This document shows positions 6,655 to 12,549 of a DNA stretch of 20,178 bases, in pieces. Within the stretch, counting starts at the first letter, position 1, and every line of letters starts with the position of its first letter. This DNA comes from a virus: IMG/VR virus record IMGVR_UViG_3300008110_006129, positions 1 through 20,178 of that record. One strand, 5' to 3'. The position numbers were made by a program, and so were the translations under genes. A model generated the notes under the pieces. That model was given only the letters and a program-made list of their open reading frames with translations. It searched no databases and had not been told where the DNA came from.

Positions 6655-8351
6655 TGGCAACTGTTGACGATATTCTTTACAGAAATGAAAAAGGTTCTGC
6701 TTTAACATTTGCAGAACTAGATGACAATTTTTATAAACTTGCATATGCAATTGATAATATTCAAGTTGCAAATAATAGTACAGTTGTTGTTCGTGATTCG
6801 TCTGGTAATTTTACTGCAAATACGATTACTGCAAATGTAGTAGGAAATTCTACAACTACATCTCAATTTTTAAATGCCCGCACGATCAATGGTGTTTCAT
6901 TTAACGGTTCGGCCAACATTACTCTTACTGCGAATACTACACAAACACTTACTCGCGGAAGTTACTTAACTGGTTCAAATTTTAATGGTGGTACGGCTAC
7001 TACATGGGCGGTTGATGCTACAGATGCATCGACTGCTAGTAAGGTCGTAGTAAGAGATGCATCTCGTAACTTTGCAGCAAACACGATTACTGCAAATCTT
7101 ATTGGCAACGCATCGACAGCCACAAATGCTTCAAGCGCAGATACAGCAGTAACACTGACAAACTTAACAGCAACAATTACAGAATTAAATTATTCTGACG
7201 GTGTAACATCAAGTATTCAGACACAATTAAGCTCGAAAGCTCCAGCAACAGATACCTTCACAAAGGGCGCCGATATCGGTGGATCAGTCGACTTAAACAC
7301 ATATACTACTGTAGGATTTTATCACCAAAACACAAATGCGAATGCTAGCAGTGGCACAAATTATCCTGCCGCTGCAGCAGGTATGTTAGAAGTTCTAGCT
7401 GACGGGGTCATGGTATATCAAAGATATACAATATACAATAGTGGCCAAATATACTCTCGAGCCTATTATAATGGTACTTGGTATGCTTGGAGATTGAATC
7501 TAGATAGCTTAAATTATAACTCATATGCGCCAACACTCACTGGGACAGGAGCCTCTGGCACTTGGGCAATTTCTATTAGTGGCAATGCTGCAACAGCGAC
7601 AAGCGCTACAACTGCATCGACTGTCAGTACTTTATCTGGACTTACTGCAACTGTAACTGAATTAAATTATTCTGACGGTGTAACATCAAGTATTCAGACG
7701 CAGTTAGATTCAAAATCCCCTCTTGCGTCCCCTATATTTACCGGTATACCCGCTGCTCCAACAGCAGCGGTTGGAACGAGTACTACTCAAATAGCTACAA
7801 CGGCATTTGTAAATGCAGAAATTGCTAATGACGCTCCTTCTAAAACTGGTACTGGAGCTTCAGGTACTTGGAATATTTCTATTAGTGGCAATGCGAACAC
7901 TGCGACTACCGCTACAACTGCGACTACAGCCAACGCTCTAAACACAGCAAACGATTATCAAGTAGATAGTCTAGGTGTAGGCACTGCAGCATCAGGTGTT
8001 TCTGGAGAAATTCGAGCAACAAACAATATTACTGCCTATTACTCAGATGATAGGTTGAAAAATAAGCTTGGATATATTGAGAACGCGCTTGATAAGGTTA
8101 TGACGCTGTCTGGGTTTTATTATGAAGCAAATGAAACAGCACAAGCTTTAGGATACGAAGTCAAACGTGAGGTTGGTGTCTCTGCTCAAGAGGTTCAGCG
8201 TATTATGCCCGAGATTGTTGCTCCTGCTCCAATCGACGAGAAATATTTAACAGTTAGATATGAAAGATTAGTTCCGTTGTTGATAGAAGCAATCATAGAG
8301 CTAAAGAAAGAACTCGATGAAGTGAAATCAGGAAAAACTTATTATGATTAA
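6654..8351 (+). CDS. Tail fibre with C-terminal S74 intramolecular chaperone
   Basis: A 565-residue receptor-binding fibre. The N-terminus (DDILYRNEKGSALTFAELDDNFYKL) is the attachment motif usual in T4-like marine fibres. The shaft contains internal repeats: VVVRDxSxNFxANTITAN twice, GTGASGTWxISISGNA twice, and LTATxTELNYSDGVTSSIQ twice. The segment PAAPTAAVGTSTTQIATTAF is the common fibre linker. From residue 464 the S74 domain begins: SDDRLKN, with S464 the likely catalytic serine for self-cleavage, and a long C-terminal helix (VPLLIEAIIELKKELDEV). Cleavage would release about 102 residues after trimer folding. It starts as TAATG with the preceding gene and overlaps the next gene by 8 bases. 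Confidence 0.9.
   Translation: MATVDDILYRNEKGSALTFAELDDNFYKLAYAIDNIQVANNSTVVVRDSSGNFTANTITANVVGNSTTTSQFLNARTINGVSFNGSANITLTANTTQTLTRGSYLTGSNFNGGTATTWAVDATDASTASKVVVRDASRNFAANTITANLIGNASTATNASSADTAVTLTNLTATITELNYSDGVTSSIQTQLSSKAPATDTFTKGADIGGSVDLNTYTTVGFYHQNTNANASSGTNYPAAAAGMLEVLADGVMVYQRYTIYNSGQIYSRAYYNGTWYAWRLNLDSLNYNSYAPTLTGTGASGTWAISISGNAATATSATTASTVSTLSGLTATVTELNYSDGVTSSIQTQLDSKSPLASPIFTGIPAAPTAAVGTSTTQIATTAFVNAEIANDAPSKTGTGASGTWNISISGNANTATTATTATTANALNTANDYQVDSLGVGTAASGVSGEIRATNNITAYYSDDRLKNKLGYIENALDKVMTLSGFYYEANETAQALGYEVKREVGVSAQEVQRIMPEIVAPAPIDEKYLTVRYERLVPLLIEAIIELKKELDEVKSGKTYYD
7182..7222. repeat. Direct repeat copy 1 in the tail-fibre gene
   Basis: A 41-base stretch that encodes ELNYSDGVTSSIQT is perfectly repeated at 7659-7699. 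Both copies are in frame. The repeat could allow recombination that shortens or lengthens the fibre shaft. Confidence 0.85.
7659..7699. repeat. Direct repeat copy 2 in the tail-fibre gene
   Basis: This is the second identical 41-base copy, 477 bases downstream of copy 1. The distance is a multiple of three, so loss of the region between the copies would keep the frame. Confidence 0.85.
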
Positions 8352-8835
8352 ATTTAAGGATTTTATGGAAAAGGCTCCAGTAGAAAAATACGTTGCTGTA
8401 CAATACGACGAAGCAACTCAACGTAAGCTTCGAAAGTGGGCAAAAGAAAACGGCTTTGATCTGACAACAAAGTACGATGGCACAAAGCAGGACGAAGAAG
8501 ACTTCGACTTTCATACAACAATCTTCTTTACTACTTCAAAGCATGATATACCGAATCGTAAACACACAATTGCGCCTCCGAACAGCGCAAAAGTAGTTGA
8601 CATTATGATGCTTGGAGCTAATAATGACATACCGGTATTGAAGGTAGAGTCACTAGCGATATCGAGACTCAGAAAATACTATGAAGATACCTATGACATG
8701 AAAGATGCATGGCCAGAATACGAACCACACGTATCTATTTCGTATTCGAAAGATTTGCCTGATATGAAAAAAGTGAAACTCCCAACGTTTGAATTAACGT
8801 TTAATGAAATTAAAGTGGATGATGCATCAACCTAA
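8344..8835 (+). CDS. 2H phosphoesterase, possibly an Acb1-type anti-CBASS enzyme
   Basis: A 163-residue 2H phosphoesterase (LigT-like fold). The two catalytic motifs are H57-T-T59 (DFHTTIFF) and H129-V-S131 (EPHVSISYS), about 72 residues apart, the layout expected for this fold. T4 Acb1 (gene 57B, about 152 aa) has the same H-x-T pair and length and cleaves cyclic oligonucleotide signals of the CBASS defence. That makes Acb1 a serious candidate, but 2'-5' RNA ligase-like or ADP-ribose 1''-phosphate phosphodiesterases share these motifs. The second motif has Ser rather than Thr. The start ATG 8344 overlaps the tail-fibre stop; the gene overlaps its successor by 17 bases. Confidence 0.7.
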   Translation: MIKFKDFMEKAPVEKYVAVQYDEATQRKLRKWAKENGFDLTTKYDGTKQDEEDFDFHTTIFFTTSKHDIPNRKHTIAPPNSAKVVDIMMLGANNDIPVLKVESLAISRLRKYYEDTYDMKDAWPEYEPHVSISYSKDLPDMKKVKLPTFELTFNEIKVDDAST

Positions 8836-9514
8836 GTACAAACTCAATCGTGATATCGACATTCGAGTTGGCCAAAAGAAACTATACGCAGTTCAAGCAC
8901 TTCGAGACTTTGCAGATGTAAGTGATGGTGATATTGGCGGCTTCGTTGAAAGTGAAGCCAACCTTTCGCACGAAGGTGATTGCTGGATATATGATAGCGC
9001 ACTTGTATACGATAAAGCACGAGTCGACCGAAACGCAAGAGTAAAAGATCAAGCGAACGTATACGACAGCGCAAAGATATCAGATGATGCGCTCGTCACA
9101 GGCCAATCAAGTGTCTTTCAAAATGCCATGGTATATGATGAAGCCATCGTCGATGGGATTACAGCAGTGTATGGCAATGCTCAGGTGTTCGGTAAAATTG
9201 AAATCTTAGGACACTCAAAGGTGCATGATGACGCCTGGGTGTATGGTGATTTTGTAATTGATGGATATGCCAACATCACTCGTAAGACTACACAGAAGCC
9301 CATCGTGCTCACTGGCTTTACGTATGATGTAACCATCATGGACGAACATATAAGTATTGATTGTCAGACCAAGACGTTTGATGAGTGGCGGCATGTCACT
9401 CGTGAAGAAGCATTTGCAATGAATGGTAAAGAAGGACTTCGATTCTTCAAGCATATTCCAGATACGCTTGAGTTCCTTGTTTCCAAATATCGAAAGAACC
9501 AATCTAATGTTTAA
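8819..9514 (+). CDS. Left-handed beta-helix (hexapeptide-like repeat) protein
   Basis: A protein of about 231 residues. The opening KYKLNRDIDIRVGQKKLYAVQALRDF leads to DGDIGGFVESEANLSHEGDCWIYDSA, then many short repeats such as ALVYDKARVDRNARVKDQANVYDSAKI, each with a small residue and Val/Ile at fixed spacing. This is a left-handed beta-helix as in bactofilin- and acyltransferase-like repeat proteins; no catalytic histidine stands out. Similar proteins are known in phages and bacteria with unknown roles. The C-terminal 70 residues are not repetitive. ATG 8819 and 8822 are both possible (ATGATG); ATG 8804 would lengthen the overlap and has no ribosome site. Confidence 0.7.
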   Translation: MMHQPKYKLNRDIDIRVGQKKLYAVQALRDFADVSDGDIGGFVESEANLSHEGDCWIYDSALVYDKARVDRNARVKDQANVYDSAKISDDALVTGQSSVFQNAMVYDEAIVDGITAVYGNAQVFGKIEILGHSKVHDDAWVYGDFVIDGYANITRKTTQKPIVLTGFTYDVTIMDEHISIDCQTKTFDEWRHVTREEAFAMNGKEGLRFFKHIPDTLEFLVSKYRKNQSNV

Positions 9515-10175
9515 CCATGTAAACCATGGAATCGTACTCGATCAGCTCGGTTGTGATACTACTCCAACTGGGCGTTTCTACTTTCCACCTACAGGTGAGA
9601 AGTTTCCCTCAGTCACAACAGTGCTAGGAGTCCAAGATAAGTCCGGCCTCGAAGCATGGAAGGCGCGCGTAGGTGAAGAAGAGGCGAAGCGCATCAGTAC
9701 ACAAGCAGCGAATCGTGGATCTGATGTACACCTTATCGCTGAGAACTATCTCAACAACGAAGTCGACTATGGCAAAGGACGTATGCCGATTAATATCATG
9801 ACATTCAACACTCTGAAGCCAGTGCTCGATGCTCGAGTCGACAATATCTACTTTCAAGAAGCACCTTTGTACTCAAGAAAGATTAAGACTGCTGGTCGAG
9901 TCGACTTGATTGCAGAGTTTGATGGTCAACTATCCATTATTGACTTCAAGACTTCTCGAAAGCCGAAGAAGGCGGAATGGATCCATGGATACTTTATGCA
10001 AGAAGCATTCTATGCTGCAGCCTTCTATGAGCTGACTGGTATACCCATCAAACAGATTGTTACTCTCGTCATGGTTGACGATGAACAACCACAGATCTTT
10101 GTGGAACAGCCACTGAACTGGCTACCAGGCTTCCTACAGCTAAGAGCCAAATACAAAGAGATACACAGTATCTAA
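9507..10175 (+). CDS. PD-(D/E)XK exonuclease, RecB/MGME1-like
   Basis: A 222-residue nuclease of the RecB/Cas4/MGME1-like group. In order: R70-G-x3-H75 (NRGSDVH), the core D133 (GRVDLI), then D146-F-K148 (IIDFKTS), and the Q165-x3-Y169 motif (QEAFYAA) that marks RecB-type nucleases. Such enzymes trim single-stranded DNA ends and are found in T4-like cyanophages as a predicted exonuclease. ATG 9507 is chosen because it places the family-like start (GIVLDQLG..TGRFYFPPTGEKFPSVTTVL) near the N-terminus; an upstream in-frame ATG at 9423 lies inside the beta-helix gene. It overlaps that gene by 8 bases. It is followed by a 146-base gap. Confidence 0.85.
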   Translation: MFNHVNHGIVLDQLGCDTTPTGRFYFPPTGEKFPSVTTVLGVQDKSGLEAWKARVGEEEAKRISTQAANRGSDVHLIAENYLNNEVDYGKGRMPINIMTFNTLKPVLDARVDNIYFQEAPLYSRKIKTAGRVDLIAEFDGQLSIIDFKTSRKPKKAEWIHGYFMQEAFYAAAFYELTGIPIKQIVTLVMVDDEQPQIFVEQPLNWLPGFLQLRAKYKEIHSI

Positions 10176-10267
10176 TATCAGAGTATTCTGAAGACCTTAT
10201 AGGTATTATACACAACCTGCCAAAGTTGTCAACAAGAAAATAATTTGCAAAAAGTGCATTTTACTGG

Positions 10268-10296
10268 TTGACATTTCCGTCGCTAAGTACTATATC
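10268..10296 (+). promoter_or_regulatory. Sigma70-type promoter, shared promoter/leader module 1
   Basis: TTGACA at 10268-10273 and TATATC at 10291-10296 with a 17-base spacer. The region just downstream (TAGTAAGCAA) is nearly the same as in the modules at 11560 and 12180. In the rest of the gap (10176-10267) I see only weak 4-5 bp inverted repeats and no gene. Confidence 0.75.
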
Positions 10297-10321
10297 TAAC
10301 TAGTAAGCAACGGAGTAGAAC

Positions 10322-10477
10322 ATGTCTGACATCGTCACGATCCTCACCGACCTTCTCATCAAAGCCAAAGAAGACCTGATGAAAGCCTCGACTATCGTCG
10401 AGAAAGATGTTGCAACTATGAAGATGAAGAACCTCGAACTTCGCCTCGACCGTCTCATGACCATGGCTGACCTTTAA
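10322..10477 (+). CDS. Small helical protein, 51 aa, unknown
   Basis: A 51-residue protein beginning MSDIVTILTDLLIKAKEDLM and ending LRLDRLMTMADL. It is a likely pair of amphipathic helices with a leucine-rich pattern, possibly a coiled coil. It starts at ATG 10322 with CGGAG 7-11 bases upstream, right behind a strong promoter. Codons are of the GC-ending, highly expressed type (ctc, atc, gtc, gcc). AAGGAG follows the stop and serves the next gene. No family is recognised; position and codon use suggest an early, abundant protein. Confidence 0.7.
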   Translation: MSDIVTILTDLLIKAKEDLMKASTIVEKDVATMKMKNLELRLDRLMTMADL

Positions 10478-10487
10478 GGAGAATAGC

Positions 10488-10682
10488 ATGAATTTCGAAC
10501 GTACTCTTTTCGAACTTTCGCACGGTATGTCGGCAATGGCCGCTACTCACAAGAACGACACGATCAGCAACGCTCTTGCTTCGTTGTCGGATCGTCTGAC
10601 TCGCTTGAAAGACAAGAGCGAGCTTTCGAAATTGACGGCAGCAGACAAACAACTGATCGCGTACTACCATGCGACTAAGTGA
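10488..10682 (+). CDS. Small helical protein, 64 aa, unknown
   Basis: A 64-residue protein, MNFERTLFELSHGMSAMAAT through SDRLTRLKDKSELSKL to KQLIAYYHATK. It is predicted to be mostly helical, with no membrane segment or cysteine. It begins at ATG 10488, behind AAGGAG, 10 bases after the previous stop, and is probably on the same transcript. Its final codons overlap the start of a tiny membrane protein gene. No family is recognised. Confidence 0.7.
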   Translation: MNFERTLFELSHGMSAMAATHKNDTISNALASLSDRLTRLKDKSELSKLTAADKQLIAYYHATK

Positions 10683-10785
10683 TGATGACCTGCTCAACGC
10701 AATTATCTGGGGACTTATCGCCAGCATCTTTTTAGGCGCTGGTTTAGGTGTGCTAGTCTTTATCATGGTCTATACTTTATCATGA
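10669..10785 (+). CDS. Tiny single-span membrane protein, 38 aa
   Basis: A 38-residue reading frame: MRLSDDDLLN followed by one hydrophobic helix (AIIWGLIASIFLGAGLGVLV, about residues 11-30) and FIMVYTLS. The helix contains small-residue spacing (GAGLG) that would allow helix packing. ATG 10669 lies within the preceding gene (14-base overlap) and lacks a clear ribosome site; its stop overlaps the next start as ATGA, as is common here. Phages often encode such inner-membrane peptides. It is supported by composition and packing only. Confidence 0.55.
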   Translation: MRLSDDDLLNAIIWGLIASIFLGAGLGVLVFIMVYTLS

Positions 10786-10982
10786 CATACTTTCAACATA
10801 GTAAGATCACGACTCGAGGCTCTTATCTTGTCGGCACTGCTTGGCCATTTCGTGGTTGCGAAGTTGTTATGCACGATGATGGCTTTGTCTGTAACTGCAA
10901 AAAGCGGTTGACATGTGTCTGTTATCATATTAAATCTGTACAGCTAGGCCTTCTCGGCGTAAATCAGGTATACCACAAATGA
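10782..10982 (+). CDS. Small SWIM-like zinc-binding protein, 66 aa
   Basis: A 66-residue protein with the cluster CNCKKRLTCVCYHIKS: C37-x-C39 and C47-x-H49 fit the SWIM pattern (CxC...CxH), with C45 as an extra cysteine. The N-terminal half is strand-rich (YFQHSKITTRGSYLVGTAWPF), also as in SWIM domains, which bind DNA or proteins. No other domain is present, so this would be a stand-alone SWIM protein. It starts as ATGA with the membrane peptide stop and overlaps the next reading frame by 4 bases. Confidence 0.65.
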   Translation: MTYFQHSKITTRGSYLVGTAWPFRGCEVVMHDDGFVCNCKKRLTCVCYHIKSVQLGLLGVNQVYHK

Positions 10983-11354
10983 ATCTCTTCATCCTGGATA
11001 AAGATCCAGTTCTTGCAGCACAACTTCAATGCGACAAGCACGTCGTTAAGATGATTGTCGAGTCTGCTCAAATGCTCTCAACTGCTCATCGTATGCTCGA
11101 CGGTGTTCTTAAGCGTGCTCCTTCAAAGTCCGGTAAGACTATGTCGAAGCACTGGACACTTCCAGATGATCGCGAAGATGTGCTGTACAAAGCGGTACAT
11201 GTCGGCCATCCGTGTACCGTCTGGACGATGCGAGTGTATGCACCAGAATGATCCTGTTCGTTCGTATCGTGAGTTCTACCAGACCAAACAGGCTCGATTC
11301 AAGATGGCTTGGTCAAAGCGCTCAATTCCAGAATGGTTTAAGGTGGCAGCATGA
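10979..11354 (+). pseudogene. Broken T4-like phage gene: internal deletion with frame change
   Basis: The first frame (10979-11251) reads NLFILDKDPVLAAQLQCDKH.VKMIVESAQMLSTAHRMLDG ... HVGHPCTVW, which is the N-terminal half of a conserved phage protein also seen in T4-like cyanophages. The last part of that family, DPVRSYREFYQTKQARF ... RSIPEWF, is present in another frame and ends at 11354. The middle, usually tens of residues with NYxWL-type motifs, is missing, so the switch is not a simple one-base slip. I read it as an internal deletion around 11225-11240 that changed the frame. An ATG at 11238 could still start a 38-residue tail. Function of the intact family is unknown. Confidence 0.7.
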
Positions 11355-11563
11355 ACTACAGCGCTGAGAAGAACGAATGGGGATTTAGTGCTGCCGATGT
11401 GTTTCGTTATCGAGATGAAACTGGGTGTAGCATGATGGAAGCGAAGAAGCACTTCATGAACATCTACCACGATAAGAAAAAGGCTGAAATGGTAACGCTC
11501 ATCGAGTCTGGCACTCTTGAAGATATTCAAAAAATTGTGCGTATTTTGATCGAAAGGTATTGA
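11351..11563 (+). CDS. Small UBA-like helical protein, 70 aa
   Basis: A 70-residue helical protein. The segment FSAADVFRYRDETGCSMMEAKKHFMN resembles the UBA-like three-helix motif of elongation factor Ts (TGxxxMxxKxA), which binds other proteins. The second half is a charged helix pair (DKKKAEMVTLIESGTLEDIQ). ATG 11351 overlaps the stop of the broken gene as ATGA; the TGA stop (11561-11563) is embedded in the TTGACA of the next promoter. Whether it works in translation is unknown. Confidence 0.65.
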   Translation: MNYSAEKNEWGFSAADVFRYRDETGCSMMEAKKHFMNIYHDKKKAEMVTLIESGTLEDIQKIVRILIERY

Positions 11564-11588
11564 CATTTGCAGGATGAATGCTTATATC
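11560..11588 (+). promoter_or_regulatory. Sigma70-type promoter, shared promoter/leader module 2
   Basis: TTGACA at 11560-11565 and TATATC at 11583-11588, 17-base spacer. The following bases TATATAGTAAGCAA are identical to module 3 at 12180, and then AAAGGAG gives the ribosome site for the gene at 11614. Confidence 0.8.
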
Positions 11589-11613
11589 TATATAGTAAGC
11601 AAAGGAGCTTCTC

Positions 11614-11958
11614 ATGATCGCTATCTACCAGATTGCCCTCTCTGACAACGACGTCATCAGTGCAAATGCCCGTGGCTTTGACGCCGTTCCCAACGTCTTC
11701 GCAAAGACCTCGCTCATGCTTGGGTTTAAAAAGTGGAAAGCTGAATACGCTAAACTTTTTACGAAGGCGTACGAAGTCGACACTGACGATCTTGAACAAG
11801 CCTTCGAGTCGACTAACCTCTGGAATGATAATCTCGTGACTCGCGTTCGCCGTGGCTCGAGTACTTCTGTTGGTGATATCGCAGTGAAGGATGGCGTCTG
11901 CTACTTCTGCGACAACTTTGGTTGGGTCGCTATGGGTAAATACGAAGGGCTGAACTAA
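11614..11958 (+). CDS. 114-aa protein with SMSVGD-like motif (YodL-like pattern)
   Basis: A 114-residue protein, strong ribosome site AAAGGAG, start ATG 11614. The C-terminal half reads LWNDNLVTRVRRGSSTSVGDIAVKDGVCYFCDNFGWVAMG. The pattern STSVGDI...DG..Y.C..FG is like the SMSVGD motif of plasmid and phage proteins related to YodL. The first half is amphipathic and helical (FKKWKAEYAKLFTKAYEVD). Such proteins are of unknown function. It lies directly behind a strong promoter and uses GC-ending codons, so it is likely abundant early in infection. Its stop shares one base with the next start. Confidence 0.7.
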   Translation: MIAIYQIALSDNDVISANARGFDAVPNVFAKTSLMLGFKKWKAEYAKLFTKAYEVDTDDLEQAFESTNLWNDNLVTRVRRGSSTSVGDIAVKDGVCYFCDNFGWVAMGKYEGLN

Positions 11959-12173
11959 TGATGGACTCTGCAGGAGTATTTGTACTCTTTCTCACTATCT
12001 TCAGTGGAGCCGCACAAGTAGAGATGACCACTCAAGAGTTCGAGACTCATACGATGTGTAAGTACGCTGCGAAAGAACTCGAAAATCTTTACTCGATCGA
12101 CTACACTATTGCCAACAGAGGATACGCTCGAGTCTACGCAGTTTGTTTGCCGAAAGAAGAAAATAACGGCTAA
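11958..12173 (+). CDS. Small exported or membrane-anchored protein, 71 aa
   Basis: A 71-residue protein with a hydrophobic N-terminus (GVFVLFLTIFSGAAQVEMT) that looks like a signal peptide or anchor; a possible cleavage is near residue 18-20 (GAA-QV). The mature part has two cysteines (C34, C63) that could form a disulfide in the periplasm. It begins by TAATG overlap with the preceding gene and is followed by a promoter. I recognise no family; a periplasmic role during infection is inference. Confidence 0.65.
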   Translation: MMDSAGVFVLFLTIFSGAAQVEMTTQEFETHTMCKYAAKELENLYSIDYTIANRGYARVYAVCLPKEENNG

Positions 12174-12179
12174 AGCCTA

Positions 12180-12208
12180 TTGACATTTAGCGAGTGAGTG
12201 CTTATATC
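12180..12208 (+). promoter_or_regulatory. Sigma70-type promoter, shared promoter/leader module 3
   Basis: TTGACA at 12180-12185 and TATATC at 12203-12208, 17-base spacer, followed by the same TATATAGTAAGCAA leader as module 2 and by GAAAGG before ATG 12238. Confidence 0.8.
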
Positions 12209-12237
12209 TATATAGTAAGCAACAGAAAGGTGCCATC

Positions 12238-12485
12238 ATGGCGTCAACATTCTGAAAGGTCCGATCGACTTTTCTGAGATCACGACTAACGGCCACTTTC
12301 AGGTGAACCACTATCACCTCTACTTGTCTGGCAAATTTGAGTCGATGTTCTCGAAGATGTTCGACATCATCAAGAGTCAAGATTGGTTCGATCACTCAGA
12401 CTCGATGGTCGACTACTTTCATACCGCCTACTACTTCTCGCTGTCGGTTGGTGACTGGAACAAAGCTTACGTGCAGGTGAAATAA
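12238..12485 (+). pseudogene. Small gene with a frameshifted start (or a GTG start at 12303)
   Basis: The well-placed ATG at 12238 (GAAAGG 8 bases upstream, behind promoter module 3) reads only M-A-S-T-F before a stop. One frame over, an open coding-like frame starts at 12240: GVNILKGPIDFSEITTNGHF, continuing into the 60-residue frame that ends at 12485 (FESMFSKMFDIIKSQDWFD). One missing G just after the ATG would explain both. Alternatively translation starts at GTG 12303, but that has no ribosome site and would leave the coding-like stretch unused. The C-terminal codons and stop lie inside a terminator hairpin. Family not recognised. A sequencing error must also be considered. Confidence 0.6.
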
Positions 12486-12498
12486 CCTGCACTTTTTT
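12471..12498 (+). terminator. Rho-independent terminator overlapping a stop codon
   Basis: GTGCAGGT (12471-12478) pairs perfectly with ACCTGCAC (12485-12492) around a 6-base loop, followed by six T. The next promoter's TTGACA begins 2 bases later, so units are insulated. Confidence 0.9.
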
Positions 12499-12499
12499 G

Positions 12500-12528
12500 T
12501 TGACATCTCTGGATAAACAGTATAGACT
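12500..12528 (+). promoter_or_regulatory. Sigma70-type promoter before the CobT-like gene
   Basis: TTGACA at 12500-12505; a -10-like TAGACT at 12523-12528 with a 17-base spacer (TATAGA at 12521 is a weaker-spaced alternative). AGAAAGGAA follows as ribosome site for ATG 12550. Confidence 0.65.
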
Positions 12529-12549
12529 GGTTTCAGAAAGGAACCTGAC

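Noticed and set aside
8599-8630. TTGACA inside the 2H phosphoesterase gene as a promoter
   Set aside because: It encodes Val-Val-Asp-Ile in frame and has no good -10 box at the proper distance, nor a gene start near by.
10176-10267. Possible small RNA or terminator in the gap after the exonuclease gene
   Set aside because: Only weak 4-5 bp inverted repeats (ACCT/AGGT, ACAAC/GTTGT) and no T-run; nothing convincing is present.
10908-10936. TTGACA inside the SWIM-like gene as a promoter
   Set aside because: The -35 box is perfect, but the bases at 17 nt (TAAATC) are a poor -10 box and the site is within coding sequence; use is possible but unsupported.
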